Program-made: the position numbers and the translations under genes | The notes under the pieces: model-generated | Databases searched by the model: none | Seen by the model: the letters and a program-made list of their open reading frames with translations, nothing else | Told to the model about the DNA's origin: nothing | Part shown: one piece after another, positions 48,209 to 61,803 of the stretch | How positions within the stretch are numbered: position 1 is the first letter of the stretch | Layout of the letters: each line of letters begins with the position of its first letter | Assembly: GCF_902459465.1 (NCBI RefSeq) | Contig: NC_047062.1 | Coordinates: 5,086,501 to 5,150,500, forward strand | Origin: Asterias rubens | Taxonomy: Eukaryota > Echinodermata > Asteroidea > Forcipulatida > Asteriidae | Reading direction: 5' to 3' | DNA: 64,000 bases

Positions 48209-51200
48209 ATGGCAGGTGCAGCAGATACATCCCGCTCGTACAGGCTGGACTTGGATCCACAGAAAAAGAGTGTTTTTGTGACTCAACTTGGAGAACGAGG
48301 GTGAGTGGTTGCCCAAATTCTTACGCACTGTGTGTTATCAATGGCGAATGGCCGACCTCCATGGTGTTGTTGTCTAAATCGTCCCAAATCGTTTATACTG
48401 TTAGTGTTAAAACTGTTATGGCATTAAAAGCAACCCAAAGAAAACGTTCACATCAAGTAAAGCATCCAACACATTTATATAATTTACAGAAAAATGATAT
48501 TCGATCAGATAAAGTTCTAATAAAAAAGTAATTTAAATTGAAAAACCAAAAAAAAAAAAAAGTAAGGTGGGGGGGGGGCGAATTTGCTATGCAAGGGTGC
48601 AACTTTTGCAGTGGGAAGATTGTTACAACCAGTGCGAGCTTGTCAGGGGTGAGAATATATCGTTTATTAACAAAATGAAACACTCAAACCCTCAAGCGGC
48701 TTGTTGCGATAACGTCGGCAGGAGGGTTACGTTAAACGACATGAATGCTGCGCAACAGGTCTAGCTAGTAAACAATATGAATTTTGCCCTGCTGATGTTC
48801 ATTTATAATCATGGATCGTTATCAGTGAACCTATATATATGTATTTTGTCGACCATGGTCACACATTTGGGAGATAAGTATCCTTACATTTAAAAAAAAG
48901 TTTTAATGAAAATTTTTCTAACAATACATCACGAAGCCAGACAGCCACTTCAATGTGATGGCTACACTTCCTTATCAAGTACCATTTATCAGAGTAAGTC
49001 AGGTATTTTATATGCCACGGGGTCTGAAACAACAACAAATTATAATATGTTCTCCAATATAAATGATCTTAAGTACAATACAATATTGTTTATTTTGTTA
49101 TTGCCAGTGAGGAGGAGGAAGAAGATGTCAACAAATACCCCATCGTCAAAGAGGTAAGAATTCTTGAAAACTAAGATTAAAAACAAGAAGGACATTTTTT
49201 TACTTCTTGGAGTTATGTCGTGATCATTGCGTGGTTAATATAAGGAGGTACTTGTAAGACAATTTTTTTTTCATGAAATATCGTTAATAGTTCAAAAAAG
49301 GATGAGAACTTATACTATTTCACAGATTAGTTGATCAATTTGTTTTATAGGTGGGGTTATAGTGTCATGTTTCCACCAAAAACGTCAAAGTATGATTTTG
49401 TTTTTCAGCACAGAACTGTAGGGTACTGTTCGTGTGGTCAGCAATAAAAACTGATTGAAACATTTCTCTAATCAGATCAATAAAATGATTATTACCACTT
49501 CCAACTGTAAAATTTAAATGACGGTTTATTTTTTCTTTCACACCATAGTCAGCGGGGAAGCTGATAGAAACTGGCCTGAATACGATGCAAAAGACCCTTC
49601 TTCTCAAGCGAGAAGTTGAAGTAGACAAAGTCACCCTTGAGCTACAGACCAAGAGGGACAACTTCAAGCGTCGTATGGCAGAGTGTGAAAAGAAACGCAT
49701 TGAGCTTCAAAAGAAACAACAGAGGGTGAGGAAATTCAGTGTAACTGTCAGAAACGCTGCCTTCTTGGGAAAATGTGTCTCAACGTTGTCTCATCTCGTT
49801 TCCTTCATATACATGTTGTACGAGTGTGCCAAACAAGCAAATAGTGTGGTCAGGAAACTCAAACAGAATTCAAATCTTTCAGTTTGGTTGTTTCTTTTTC
49901 AAACTAAGATTATTTTAAAGGATAGTTTGGGGAAATAATGCTTGGGAAAAAAAGCCGCCTAAAGTATACAGGATTGGTAATTGTCGAAATTTAAATTGAT
50001 TAATTTCAATTTGAAATCATCATCATCATTGGACAAGACATTTGCCTGTGGTCTCTGTAATGATATGTACAATAATTATGCTTATCACTTTATAGTATGC
50101 AGACCCTCATCAAGTATTACAGTCTCCTCCTCAAATTGTTCATCGCTGAAATCACTGGCACAGCTTCCACCACAGCTCATCTTTTCAGTGCAGCTGATTT
50201 ATGTCATTCAGAGCAGTACCAATCCTCCCGGAAAACATTTCTTTCCAAACTACTGTCAAGTCAAGAAAAGTTAGTTTTTGAATCCCAAACTACCACTGCT
50301 TATTTTGATTGCTGCAATCGATATTCATTGTCCCTTTAACAACAACAAAAACCCCACTTGATTATCCAACAGATGAAAGACAGAGTCAATAAATTTGACA
50401 AATTCATTCAAGAGACGGAGGCGAAGAGGAGAAGAGCAATCCACAAATATCAGACGGAGTTGAAACTGAAAGATCAGAAGCAGAGCGAATACGAGCAGTT
50501 AATCGAGCAACTTGAAGATGTCAAACTCTCGTAAGAATTACAGTTTGGCCAGGAAGATAAAAAAAAAAACTTGCAAGATAAAAAAAAAAACTTGCATGGT
50601 TGAGAATTAGCCATTTTGCGAGTTTAGATTTGATACATGTGCGGTATGACATGCTTTGTCACAAGTGGTCAGTTAATTTTTTTAATTCCTCAGACAAGAG
50701 ACAGTTACTATGTCACACAGTTTGGGGCAAACTTTTGTGTAATATGCAAGAGTAGGCAAACACCTATTAACAATTCTAGATGAATTCTGTTACTGTCATT
50801 ATCGCTTCTCAGACTGTGTATTCCTAATAAGGGTTATTCTTTCTGCGTGGACATTCACTCCATATTTTCAGCAATATTTCAAAAATGTGACCACCTTTTG
50901 GAATGAAATTTTTCACACATTAGTTTTATTGTGTATTATCTTTAAAAATTTTTAGGATACAACAATAGAACGGTTCCACAAAACCAAAGGTCTACTATTT
51001 GTCTTTAAGGGTTTGTTGCAGGATGCCTCCGTGCTTGCTTTCCACTTTATCATAAAACCAATACTAAATCAATTAACATGATCCTCCTCTCTTTTTATCA
51101 GGCATAAGCAACTTTGCTCAAGATTACAGAGGTACAAGAAATACGAAGACTACTTGATGAGGGTGCTTGATGACATTCCGGAGAGTAAGTCACAGTTTAA

Positions 51201-54200
51201 GCTTTCTATCTTCAGGAGTTTGTTTCTATTTTACAATATTTCGGTGGAGCCTGAGCAGACCATGTTCATAGAAAAAGGCATGAGGCAGCTATATTGGTAA
51301 TTTAAGTTCAACAATTGAGAGAAGCCCATTGCATAATTAGCCATAAGGATATGTGAGTGTGACACCAGGCTTTTTGTTTTCACCCCTACACTCTTGCTTA
51401 ACTAAGATGAAGAATAGAGAGCCATTCCAACAGCTTTATTCCATACTGCATCTCTTTGGAAATCTAGACTGTTTGAAGAGGAACATCAATTCCTTTCTTC
51501 AGCTCCCCCCGAGTTATTTTCATCTTAAATGTTTTCTTCTTGTAGCCCCTTCCCGAGACATTTGTGGTGATTTTGAATTTCAAATAAATATTTAAAATCG
51601 ATTGGCCTTTTGAAGAATTCGCTATTGGTTGAATCTCTTGTATTACCACCCACATACCTTCTAGGGAAGGCCTGCGTTCAAACCGGGGCATTACTCGTCT
51701 AACCATCCCAAAGAGTAACAAACAGATAGGCGATGGATTGTTCAGAGTGTTGAGGCCAACTTTCTGGAACCAATTACCACAGACCATAAGATCCTCACCA
51801 ACAGTTGATGCTTTCAGACGCAATCTCAAAACCTACTTCCTCTAGTGTGTTGTTATTGCTAATGTTGTTTTTGTTTGTTTGTGAAGCGCAATGATCATTT
51901 TTGGAATTGCGCTACTATAAGAGCTGTTATTATTATTCTTATTGTACAGACTACTTGGAGGTGAATGATTCTATGTTACGTAGTCTAATGGACAGACATC
52001 GGACTCTCAACGCTACTAACCAAGCTGTTATTAACCGAGTCCAGCTGATGTCCGATCAAGTGGATACCGATAACCAGATGCTGGATGAACTCAAATATAA
52101 TCATGACCAGAAGAAATTGGTGAGTTTAGACACCATAACCTCAAAAATGAAAACTAAATTGTCTTCACTTTTTTCTTGCAATAAACCACAGTGGACGATA
52201 TTGACAAAATAATAGGAGGGTTGGCTCAGTGTACTGCCGGTTTTAAACTGCCGTTTAAGAACTCGTCGCTACCCTTTTATTCCCTTATTCTACACCATAC
52301 AGTTGATGATATTAAATGGTCAGATAGTTGGAGGGTTAATGCAGTTAATACAGAGTTGAATATGAAGTTTCTTCTTGAAAATTTCAAATTCTGTTCATTA
52401 TGCACAGTGATATTTCTATTGGAATTAACCTCTCATTGACTAAAACCAAACACAAAGGTTTTATCATGTTTGGATTGGGTAATGACTAAACAACTTTCCC
52501 TTCGCAATAGCTGATCAACCGTCAGTTGGCTGAGCTTCAAAGCTTACAGGAGGAAAAAATAGACTCCAACTCCCAGATGGAAGAAATGATCTTCATGGAA
52601 CTTAACAGCTACAGAGATCAGGTAAGCTGGGATACACTAAACAGAGAGATAAAGAATAGATACTTGATAGAGGTAGATGTAGGTAGACATGCCATGATAA
52701 ACAGAATGCAAGCACCAGAAGACCATGTCATTGGTGAGGTCCTTAAAGACAATGGACACTATTGGTAATTGTCAAAATCCAGTCTTCTCACTTTGTGTAT
52801 CTCAACATATGCATAAAGTAACAAACCTGTGAAAATTTGAGCTCGATTTATCGTCGGAGTTGCGAGATAACTATGAAAGAAAAAAACACCCTTCTCACAC
52901 AAAGTTGTGTGCTTTCAGATGCTTGATTTCGAGACCTCAAATTCTGAACTTGAGGTCTCGAAATCGAATTCGTGGAAAATTACTTCTTTCTCGAAAACTA
53001 TGTCACTTCAGAGGGAGCCGTTTCTCACAATGTTTTATACTATCAACCTCTCCCCATAACTTGCTACCAAGTGAGGTTTTACGCTGATAATTATTTTGAG
53101 TAATTACCAATAGTGTACACTGCCTTTAATATGAAATAAGTAAAACTATGTCTCTAGTAAGCATTAATTGACACAAGCAAAGGTGACATCCTTAAAAAAA
53201 TAGATAATAAAGGCAACGGAGAGGTCCTTAGTATGTTATTAAAGAAAAACAAGAGCAAAGGTTGGGGCCCTTGTATGAAATAAGGACAGAAAGATGGGAG
53301 CCTAAATATGAAACAAATAAAGATAAACTCTGATGACAAATGTGAGTGCCGTTGAAAGTCATTATAGATTGATGCAGCTGTTGCCCACTGGCCAAAGGTT
53401 ATGCAGTACAGGGCGCCCAATGTTAATTTTAACAGGCTAAACAGTTTGGCTTTTAAATTTCTCTTGCTTGATATGCCAGTTTAAGAAAAATTGAACTAGA
53501 AAGACGTAATTTTTACTATTTGTATATAATTTTTTGTTGACAGAGTGAAGTTTTAGGACGAATCAAGATGGCTATTAATGACATTGCAGAGAAATGCCAC
53601 AAGGAGCACGACCCACCTCTTGAGACCATGAGTAGTATCGAGAAACTTCACCTTATTATGGTAAGTGAAGTTACTAGTTATTAATGGCAGCAAATTGCGC
53701 TACAGCACCTTGTAAAACATTACATGGTGCTATCAGAATTAGGTCTAATAATTCAAACGTAGTCCCACATTTTGCAGGATATACTGTTTACAGCGCCAGG
53801 AGCGTCACTGAGTGACGGACATGTGCGCTATATAAGAAGCTACAATTATAATGATTATTATTGTTAGTGTTTTTTAGGGTTTTTTCCAGGTATAACCTGT
53901 GTTTTCTTGAATTTTTAATTCGTCTATCAGTTTGTTTTAGACATGCCCACTAGACCTACATTAGTTATTTCTCTTTTTTTATTTTTCCACCGACTTTGCT
54001 TTTTTGTTTGTATCAATCGTGATACTATAACCAGTATGGTTTTTGACCTTTTTTTCAATCAAGTTTCTCTTCTTGATCAATCTTCTTTTTTTAAATGGTA
54101 TTTTTTTTGACAGCTGGAATGTTATAAAAGGACATTGGGTACCCATCAGAAACCAAAGGGTCCACTGAGTTGGCCACCTCATTGAAAGAAGAAAAACATT

Positions 54201-54521
54201 TACACTAACATGAAACTACATCATCTACATTAGTTGCTTTTTTTTTACTGTTAGAAAGGCTGCATCTGAAACAATAGAAATTTGTTCTCACACTTAAATT
54301 AAAAGAGTTTAAAACAAGAAGTGCAATGCTGTAATATTTTTTTCTTTTTTTTTGTATATCTCTTTCAGTTGTTCACAGTTGACTTGATTTCGGTGGAGAA
54401 GATGGCCAAAAATATGACAGTTAGGTCGAATTCCCGCCGGAAAAGTAAGAGCACAAGTGCTACCGGTTCCAGAGGGAGTAGGAACAATACAAGCCTCAGT
54501 TCAAATACCCAGAAGAAATGA
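48209..54521 (+). CDS. CCDC42/CFAP73-family coiled-coil protein (9 exons, 368 aa)
   Basis: Members of this DUF4200-type family are axonemal or centriole/manchette coiled-coil proteins; CFAP73 (MIA2) belongs to the modifier-of-inner-arm complex. Exons: 48209-48300 (MAGAADTSRSYRLDLDPQKK), 49108-49153 (EEEEEDVNKYPIVKE), 49549-49725, 50373-50530, 51102-51184, 51950-52119, 52511-52621, 53544-53660, 54369-54521 (TGA). All phases close. The protein is almost wholly heptad-rich: LLLKREVEVDKV and FKRRMAECEKKRIEL in exon 3, MKDRVNKFDKFIQE then KRRRA in exon 4, LQRYKKYEDYLMRVL in exon 5, which are the family's recognisable blocks. The last 30 residues are a basic, Ser/Asn-rich disordered tail. AATAAA at 55453 is a candidate polyA signal. 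CCDC42 and CFAP73 are hard to separate by eye, so no symbol is given. Confidence 0.9.
51600..51946 (+). mobile_element. CR1/L2-type retrotransposon 3' end abutting exon 6
   Basis: A plus-strand frame from about 51660 to TAG near 51845 reads GLRSNRGITRLTIPKSN...PTFWNQLPQTIRSS...FRRNLKTYFL, the C-terminal tail of animal non-LTR reverse transcriptases. It is followed by a short 3' UTR, GCGCTACTATAAGAGCTG and a (TTA)n tail. The tail stops at the acceptor of exon 6 (exon start 51950). Confidence 0.82.
52190..52340 (+). repeat. Unit of a dispersed minisatellite (GATATTGAATGGTCAG)
   Basis: ACCACAGTGGACGATATTGA and GATGATATTAAATGGTCAGATAGTTGGAGGG match units at 60510-60541, 61222-61258 and 61345-61380. 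Lies in intron 6 of the coiled-coil gene. Confidence 0.5.
52741..53130. mobile_element. MITE family A copy in intron 7 of the coiled-coil gene
   Basis: CCTTAAAGACAATGGACACTATTGG to CCAATAGTGTACACTGCCTTTAA with GATTTCGAGACCTCAAATTC core. Confidence 0.85.
53686..53870 (+). mobile_element. SINE-like element, uninterrupted copy
   Basis: GGCAGCAAATTGCGCTACAG ... CAGCGCCAGGAGCGTCACTGAGTGACGGACATGTGCGCTATATAAG then an A/T-rich tail. It begins 25 bases after exon 8 ends. Confidence 0.7.
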
Positions 54522-56883
54522 GAGAGGAGCCATGAGAAAAAAAGAGACAATTTTTGCATGCACTTCATGAGGCCATGTCATGCCATCATAGCTCTACGCA
54601 ATGGATGTGAAAACCATGGAGGAATTCCAAATTGTGAACATGCAGTGAACTGATCAACAAGAGATAAGATGTGTTGGAATTGATGAGCTGCAGACTTATA
54701 AACTCATAAGTTGTCCAGATGTCCAGCCTGATGTTTGTCCAGAGGACACAACTTACTCATAAAAACAGTCAGCGTTATGTATAGGTTTTCTCGGCCAACA
54801 AAAATCTATTCATTTTAATACCCGGCTCGGTCAATTTCGATTGGAAATGAATTTCGATTGGAAATGAATGCTCCGTTGAATCAGCATTCAACAGTCAGAT
54901 GGAGTAATTCAATTCCACCAGTTGAGCATTCACTGCTCAAATAAGATCTTTCAATTTCATAAGGCCATGAGACTCGTTCAGTTTTTGTAAAAGCCAGCAG
55001 CAAAAGCTGGTCGACCCATTTCATCTTATGCAAATAGGAAGTCGAAGTTCAACTTCAACTGAAGAATGGTCAGTGTAGTTTTTAATGGCTTTAAATGAAA
55101 TAGAACGACTGAAATGAAAATCAAATGGAATAATATCCAAAAAGAAACCCTAGTTTGAGCGTATGATGGGAAAATGCATGAAATTGAATGAACTTTTGCT
55201 GAAGTTGGCTGGGAAAAACCTTAAAAATATCAGTGCCCACTTTTTATAATGCTGGTTCCATTCCTTCACTGTATAATATTGGTCCACACCCGGTGTCAAT
55301 ATTTTTCTGACCAAACCATAACCAAGTTTTGGCTGGATTAAGCATGGTTTACAATATACATGTAGCAACAAATGTGGTCATGGAATTTGTTTGTAAATGA
55401 ATCCAATCGTGTTTATAAAATTAACCAAAATAACTCCATTGCTTGAAAGTTAAATAAAGCCTTTGTATCTTGAAAATATTAAAGTAAGAGACGTACCTAC
55501 AACACAACTGGTTTTTTTTCACCGATCCGTATTCGTGCTTAGAAAACGTATTTTACAACAAAAAACAGACGATTATCGTTTCATTTATCCTTGCTTCCAT
55601 TTGTGAAAGCTGTTACCAATGACGACCACCAAACAAACCCCTTAAAGAATGAAACAAATGCCTGATATTTTTGTACTGTACATTTTTAATATAAAATAAT
55701 TTATTAAACTATGTGTGATAATCACAAAATCTACATTGTACGCTCTTTTTTTCTCAGCCCTTGCAAGACACGAGCGTACCTTCACCAAATTGCCCGTCTA
55801 CCATTCCACCATTTTGGGAGTCAAGTTTTGTTTGTGTACCCTAAACGGGGGAAGGGATAGGCGGTCGAAAGTGTGCTGCAGGTCATGCAAGGGCTTAATA
55901 TAAGTACCATAACATACAAATGCTGCAGACAAAATTAATTGTTCATACTCTCTTATACTGGTTAAACCAAAATCTTAATAGGGCGAGTTAGGAGGACAAC
56001 AAATGATGTTCTAGTCTTGCCCCAAGACTTCAATGATCCATGGGTTGTCTATTGTTTAAGCGTACTTCACTGGCTCTCACTCAAGCATGAGGAGGGTGCA
56101 CTTGAACGATTTAAAAACAGAGTGCATTTTACTATCCGCTATCGATCACTGACGTCTTGAGCCAACTCAGTGATGTTCTTGCTTGCAATCTGCTGGGTGT
56201 ATTGGGCCATTGCAGTCATACAATAACAGGATAAGAATACATTCAGGAAGTTTTGTATTGACCAAAACAGAGATTTAACAAAACATTTGATTTCCCATAA
56301 TTTTAGTCCCAATCCAGCATCTAGTACTGCCCCAATGTTAAAGTGAATAAAAACATTATTTCAAAAAAGAAACCAAAAATTCATTTAATTTACTGTACAA
56401 AAGAGTTAAAACAATGTGTCCCTGAGTTAAAAAATACAATTTTTAAACATACAAATCAAAAGGTAAATCATGAATAACCTTTTCAAGACATTTACCACAA
56501 AAATCCCTCTTAAAAATGTGTGCAAATTTATATAAACTGCTTTTAATAACTAATGATGTATTGTTTAAATTAAAAATTAGCTCTGAACTATTCAAAACTA
56601 TTTTCTAAAATGTTCACAAAATAATTGGGCTAAAAAGGTAGTTCATGGTTACTTAGAGTTTTGAGATAAAATTCTTAAAAAGTGTATTACTTTTCTCTGG
56701 CTCAAACAAAGATAATGTCCGAAATAGACAGTTGATGGAGATCTACACAGCCATCCAGAAAATCAGAAGTTTATTGGGAAGAAGTTTAAAACATTCGGGA
56801 TTCAATTTTGGTTTCTCTAATACCTAAAATATCCTTATAAATCCATGATTGACATGAGAAATCCTAATGACCATAAAAACTAA
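54522..56883. other. 3' UTR of the coiled-coil gene and AT-rich intergenic DNA
   Basis: The UTR probably runs to the AATAAA at 55453. Within it, GAATTTCGATTGGAAATGAAT is tandemly duplicated (54838-54868). Beyond 55480 nothing recognisable was seen. Confidence 0.4.
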
Positions 56884-57189
56884 ATTGTTAAAGAGAACCA
56901 TGGAGCTGATGATATTATAAAAAATGTTAGAAATTACTTTTTTTTTTTTTTTTTAAGTAATCTAGTTTTAGAGAATGAGGGAATTTGAGCTGAAGCCCTT
57001 CTCAGGGATCTGAAAGCACACAAGTCTAGATGCAACAAGGGTGTTTTCTTTCATTCAGTATTTCCTTGCAACTTCGATGACCAATTGAGCCCCAAATGTT
57101 CACATGTTTATTATTTAATGCATATGTTGGATACACCAAGTGAGGATCCTGGTATTTGACAATTACCAAAAGTAAACTCGGTCTTTAAA
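56884..57189. mobile_element. Relic of the AAGGTACACGTTTGG MITE subfamily
   Basis: CTGAAAGCACACAAG, AACAAGGGTGTTTTCTTTCATT, AACTTCGATGACCAATTGAGCCCCAAATGTTCACATG and TTTGACAATTACCAAAAGTAAAC match the right half of 25844-26225. The left half is decayed. Confidence 0.65.
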
Positions 57190-58324
57190 CCAGAATCTTA
57201 ATTCACCAAGATATATTTTCTAATTACAACAATATCTGATCCCTAAATTTTGGCAAGGCATAAGGCACTAGTTTAATACAACAAAACTTACAATACTCAT
57301 ATTTATAAACACATTATCCCTAATTGAATACAAAATGACAACATTTAACTATTTCACATTATTTCCTTTCAAATAGCTACTTCCTTGGCACTATTCACTA
57401 TTATTGGTGCTCTTTATTATCTTTTCAAGAAAAACCAAAGTTCAATTCTATTTGAGTTATTGTGTCCAAAACACCACCTCAGGTTGGTATGTCAGATTGT
57501 CTACATATCCAAAATTGTTTTTGTAACAGCTCTTGATGAACTGTCAAGTCTCTCTGATGCACCATGTTATTTGATTACAGATTTTGGTCTTTACAAAATA
57601 TTTTTGGGACGCAAATTCTGAACAAATTCAGAAACATGGAATATTCCGCACAAATCACTGTGTTCATTTTATTTTCAAATCACAACACATTTGACCATAT
57701 TCTTGAAAAATTTTAACAAATATTGCAAGACAATTTCTCATATTCAGCGCCGAATATTTGAAAATGACAACAACTTTTTCAGTCATTTGCATTCATAGAG
57801 AATAAAAAAAACCTTCAGCTATTTTCCCCAAGAATGAATCATCTGTTGATTAGTTCAATAAATAAAATGTCCCTTTTGGTTTCTAATCTAGCTAAGAATA
57901 ATAGAAATTCATTTAGACTTTATCAATTAGCAGTAATCAGAATAAATTATGTATTATCTTTGATTGGTTCGATGGCTAGAAAATTAACTGCCACTAACAA
58001 GTATCCTTATGAAAATGTTTAAAAACTCCTCAACAAATTACACATTTCTTAAAATTAAATACATTTCCAGGGAAACAAACTCAGCCTCATTTATCGCCAG
58101 TTGGTTGATGTCCAATGATAAGATAAGAACGAAAATGAGAATATGGCAAAAAAGAAAAGAAGAAAGTGTTATAATTAAAATTATTACCCTATTGAAACCC
58201 ACCAATAGGTGCATACTCCAAGATTCCACAAAATCACCCATTATACTAGACATACATCAGTGAATTAACCCATGCTACACTTTCCTATCATTGTATTTGT
58301 ATCGGTAGACAATCAGTGCCACGG

Positions 58325-58505
58325 ATTGCCACGGATTGCCATAGTGAGGTATGGGCAATGGCTTTATTTTCAACATCAGCATGTGTGTGCCTCAAAGTGC
58401 CACTGTTTTGGCATAGTGAGGTATGAAAAAGGGCTTTATTCTCTACCTTAACATGTGTGTGCCTCATCAAAGTGCCATCATTGTGGCATAGTGTGGAGTG
58501 GTTTG
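58325..58505. repeat. ~75 bp tandem repeat
   Basis: GGCATAGTGAGGTATG...GGCTTTATT...ACATGTGTGTGCCTCAAAGTGCCA occurs two and a half times. Confidence 0.75.
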
Positions 58506-58547
58506 GTCGTCGCAAGAAATATGCTCATGATATGAGGGTTAATTTTC

Positions 58548-58940
58548 TTTAAAGGAACACGTCGCCTTGGATCGGATGAGTTGGTCTATAAAAAGCATTT
58601 GAAACCGTTTGTTATGAAATGCATATGGTTAGAAAGATGTTTTAAAAGTAGAATATAATGATCCACACAAGTATCACTCAAAATTGCATGGTTTTCATTT
58701 AATGTCGCGAACTAACACAGTCGGCCATTTATGGGAGTCAAATTTTTGTCTCCCATAAATGGCCGACCGTGTTAGTTGACGAGGTAAAACGAAAACTACG
58801 CAATTTCGAGGCATATTTGTGAAGATCATTGTGTTCTACTTTTACAACATCCTTCAAACCATATCGATTTTATAACAAACGGTTGCAGAACGCTTTCCAA
58901 GGACCAACTCGACCGATCCAAGGCAACGTGTTTCTTTAAG
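58548..58940. mobile_element. MITE-like foldback, GGAACACGTTGCC family, copy 3
   Basis: TTTAAAGGAACACGTCGCCTTGG at the left, CCAAGGCAACGTGTTTCTTTAA at the right, with central AACACAGTCGGCCATTTATGGG / CCCATAAATGGCCGACCGTGTT arms. Confidence 0.85.
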
Positions 58941-60420
58941 GCCAAAAACAATGACAAAAGCTTTGAAAAACGATTACAGATGATTAATCATGCATAAATA
59001 TTAGAAAAATGTAGTTATTTATTAGATTTGCAACAGGAAGACGAGTTTGAAGAAAACAATGAGCACTCAAACATACACTTAATAGAAAAACTAGAAATCC
59101 CTGGTAGTGTTTTCCTCCTCAAAGTTGGGTATCCAAGGAGAGCTTTTTCAGTCATTATAGTGAGCAACCAAGGAATCCTCAAGATTGCTCAGCGTTGGAT
59201 CGGGACACGAGAAAAACCTTTGAAGAGAGGATACAATTTTCAAGTTTTAGGAAAACCCAAACATTTGAAATTGATTCCACAGAAGTGGAATACAGATAAA
59301 CAGCATTACACCAGACCCATTCCCAGATGTCTCGATACTGTTCTTTCAAATGTCACCAGGCAGCAGATCACTCGATATAACCCACACCACCCACAGCAAT
59401 TGCCGTGTTGCCCTGTGCTTTTGCTGTGGTGCCCTTTTGCAAAGCTGGGACATAAATTTACATTTTCCTCATAGAAGTGCCCCTTTAACCAGAGAGAAAT
59501 TGCTGTGCCCCCTCAAGAGCGAAGTTTAAGGCTTGCGACAGACTTAAAGAAGACTTAGTTGATCTTAATGCAGTATGCTTGACTTCTATGCCATCTGTGT
59601 ATTATACAGTTCCCAATGATGTGATGCACAAGGCACGGAATCACAGTACCCTGTCTAAAAGCCGTCCCTTTACCCTTACTCACAGACACACAAGGATACT
59701 CTTATCCAATATTTATCCTCAGAATCAGTAGGCCTACTAGTTTGGATTGACCTAGACTGCTGACCTTCGAGCCACTAGCTATGTAAATAAATGCAGTGTT
59801 ATGGCTAAAGATGGGTCCAATCAAACTATAATAGTCCGTGTTTATTCCTTCTACTTTCTATACAATCTAGGGTGAACCTGCAAGGCTTGTGCACAGCGGC
59901 ATAACTGTGCACAGAGCTGTATGTGCACTGTTAGGATACATTTACCACATAACACATAGCCTTGACTCAAGGCTGTTGGCGTATGTGCCCCGGCCCGGCG
60001 CGGCACGATTTGGCAGTCTGCACGCCGTGCATACACGAACAACGTGTACATTGTATAAAAAAGTATACAGTACATTGTGCAGCGAGAACAGTATAGCGAA
60101 GTCATGAGTACGGTCGTGTCTTTCTACTTTCAACCTCGTACACGTGGCTCAAAGTACTCATGTACAGTAAGTGTACCGTACAGATGGTACATGTGATGTA
60201 CATGTACATTTACATGTAACGTATGTGTACAAGTACATACGCTGTACATGTATTATATGCACGCTTTGTGTTATGTATAGGACTGGCGGGGTATGTGCGC
60301 TGCGGGAATTCAGTGGGTACTCGGGTTATGCAGGTCGCGGCTGGCTGGAGCGCCTTGATCAAGGCTACATAACACTTTGAAGGCTTATATAGTTCATCCA
60401 TCATTCAACGTCATGTCAAT
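58941..60420. other. Region downstream of SAV1; possible distal 3' UTR
   Basis: A minus-strand AATAAA (TTTATT at 59841-59846) would give SAV1 a UTR of about 2 kb. 59980-60020 is a short CpG-rich island-like patch (GCCCCGGCCCGGCGCGGC). 60160-60260 is dominated by TACATG/GTAC words. A 148-codon plus-strand frame at 59028-59474 has no recognisable domain. Confidence 0.3.
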
Positions 60421-60423
60421 GAC

Positions 60424-61380
60424 AGCACGAAAGAAGACTACGCACTGTGTAAATTCAATTACCAAAATGATATCCCATTGCAGGCTACGTACATAATTCA
60501 TGTATCGTTCAAAACCACAGTGGATGATATTGAATGGTCAGTAGGCCTGGGCAAATTATTTGAATATCCGGTTAATGGCGAATAGGTTTTCCTATCCGGA
60601 ACCGCGAATGCCTTTTTTTTCTTAACCGGATATCCGCATAGGGCGCGAATACCTATTTACAAACCGGATAATTCTGTAATTACAACCGAGTAACCGGATT
60701 TTCTTTAATATCTGAATATCCGCGGACGTCGGGCGACAACTGATATGAATGTTTTGTCTGAATCCTTATGAAACTTCTATTGAGACAGCATAAAACAGCA
60801 TAAATTAAGTATTTAACTATGCTCACCTCCGTGAAGAGTTAACACAATGAGATTTCTGACATAATTTGTTCAAAGATTACAAAGGTTTTCCTTCACGTAG
60901 AGTCAATCACGATCAAAAGAAAAAGCAAATCGCCATCTTTAAATTAGATCCGGTCATTTTTATGAATGAACCGAGTGACACTGTCTAAAACTAATATCAA
61001 TCCGCCCATAAGATCTCATTCACAAACGAACAGCGCCCTCTAGCGGCAGAAAAAACTATTCGAATATCCGGTTAATTTCGGATAGTTGGACAGCAGTATC
61101 CGAATAACAAAATTTCACTATTCGCCCAGCACTAGATCACAGTATACACGAGGGTTGATTGTGTACTGTGTAAATGCACTATTACTCAATGACACTGTAG
61201 GTTGCATATTATCTATATTTCAAAGTCATATGGTTGATATTGAATGGTCAGAGGGTTTTCAGTTTGACTGTGTACTGTGTAGATGCATTTACCAAACGGT
61301 ATTCGCTTGTAGACTGCATACTTCATCTTTCATTCAAAACCACACTTGGTGAAATTGAATGGTCAGCCAGTGGGAGGGTT
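60424..61380 (+). repeat. ~115 bp minisatellite interrupted by a MITE
   Basis: Three units share TGTGTACTGTGTAAATGCA ... TTTCATTCAAAACCACA ... GATATTGAATGGTCAG: about 60430-60541, 61140-61250 and 61251-61370. The first two are separated by the 60543-61133 element. Confidence 0.6.
60543..61133. mobile_element. MITE with CTGGGC(G)AATA ends
   Basis: Left end GGCCTGGGCAAATTATTTGAATATCC; right end CACTATTCGCCCAGCAC, its approximate inverse. AATATCCGGTTAAT words recur in both halves. CTGGGCGAATA tips are common in hAT-type MITEs; I could not define the target duplication. Confidence 0.5.
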
Positions 61381-61803
61381 TAAAAAGATTTGTCAGGTCT
61401 CATTTCCAATAAAAGACAAGATTTCAATTATCCATACAGGGTGTTGGTATTTAGACCAGAGTCACGACTGCAAAAGCAAGTTCCTAATAGACCGGATTGA
61501 ATAACCCCTTTTTGCCATGAAAAGTTGCCATCTTGTAGGGCAAACCGTATGCGCGTCCAAACGCGTACATCATCAAAGCACGCAGCACGCAATATTCCCG
61601 GTTTGATTTCTTCGGCACATGCATGCACACACACACGCACGCACAGACGCCATCTTGTAGGTCAGATATTTGAGCCGCGTGACGTCATATTTAATACGGT
61701 CTATCGTGTCTTGATAACCAGACCAGTCTCAAAGACCCTAGAGTTACAATCGACACCTGCCTCCCCCTTCCCCACTCCCCAAAAATGTAGCATCCAATCT
61801 TCA

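Noticed and set aside
59028-59474. 148-codon plus-strand open frame
   Set aside because: No recognisable domain, no signal peptide and no splice or polyA support. It may be chance or antisense to the SAV1 3' UTR; kept only as a note.
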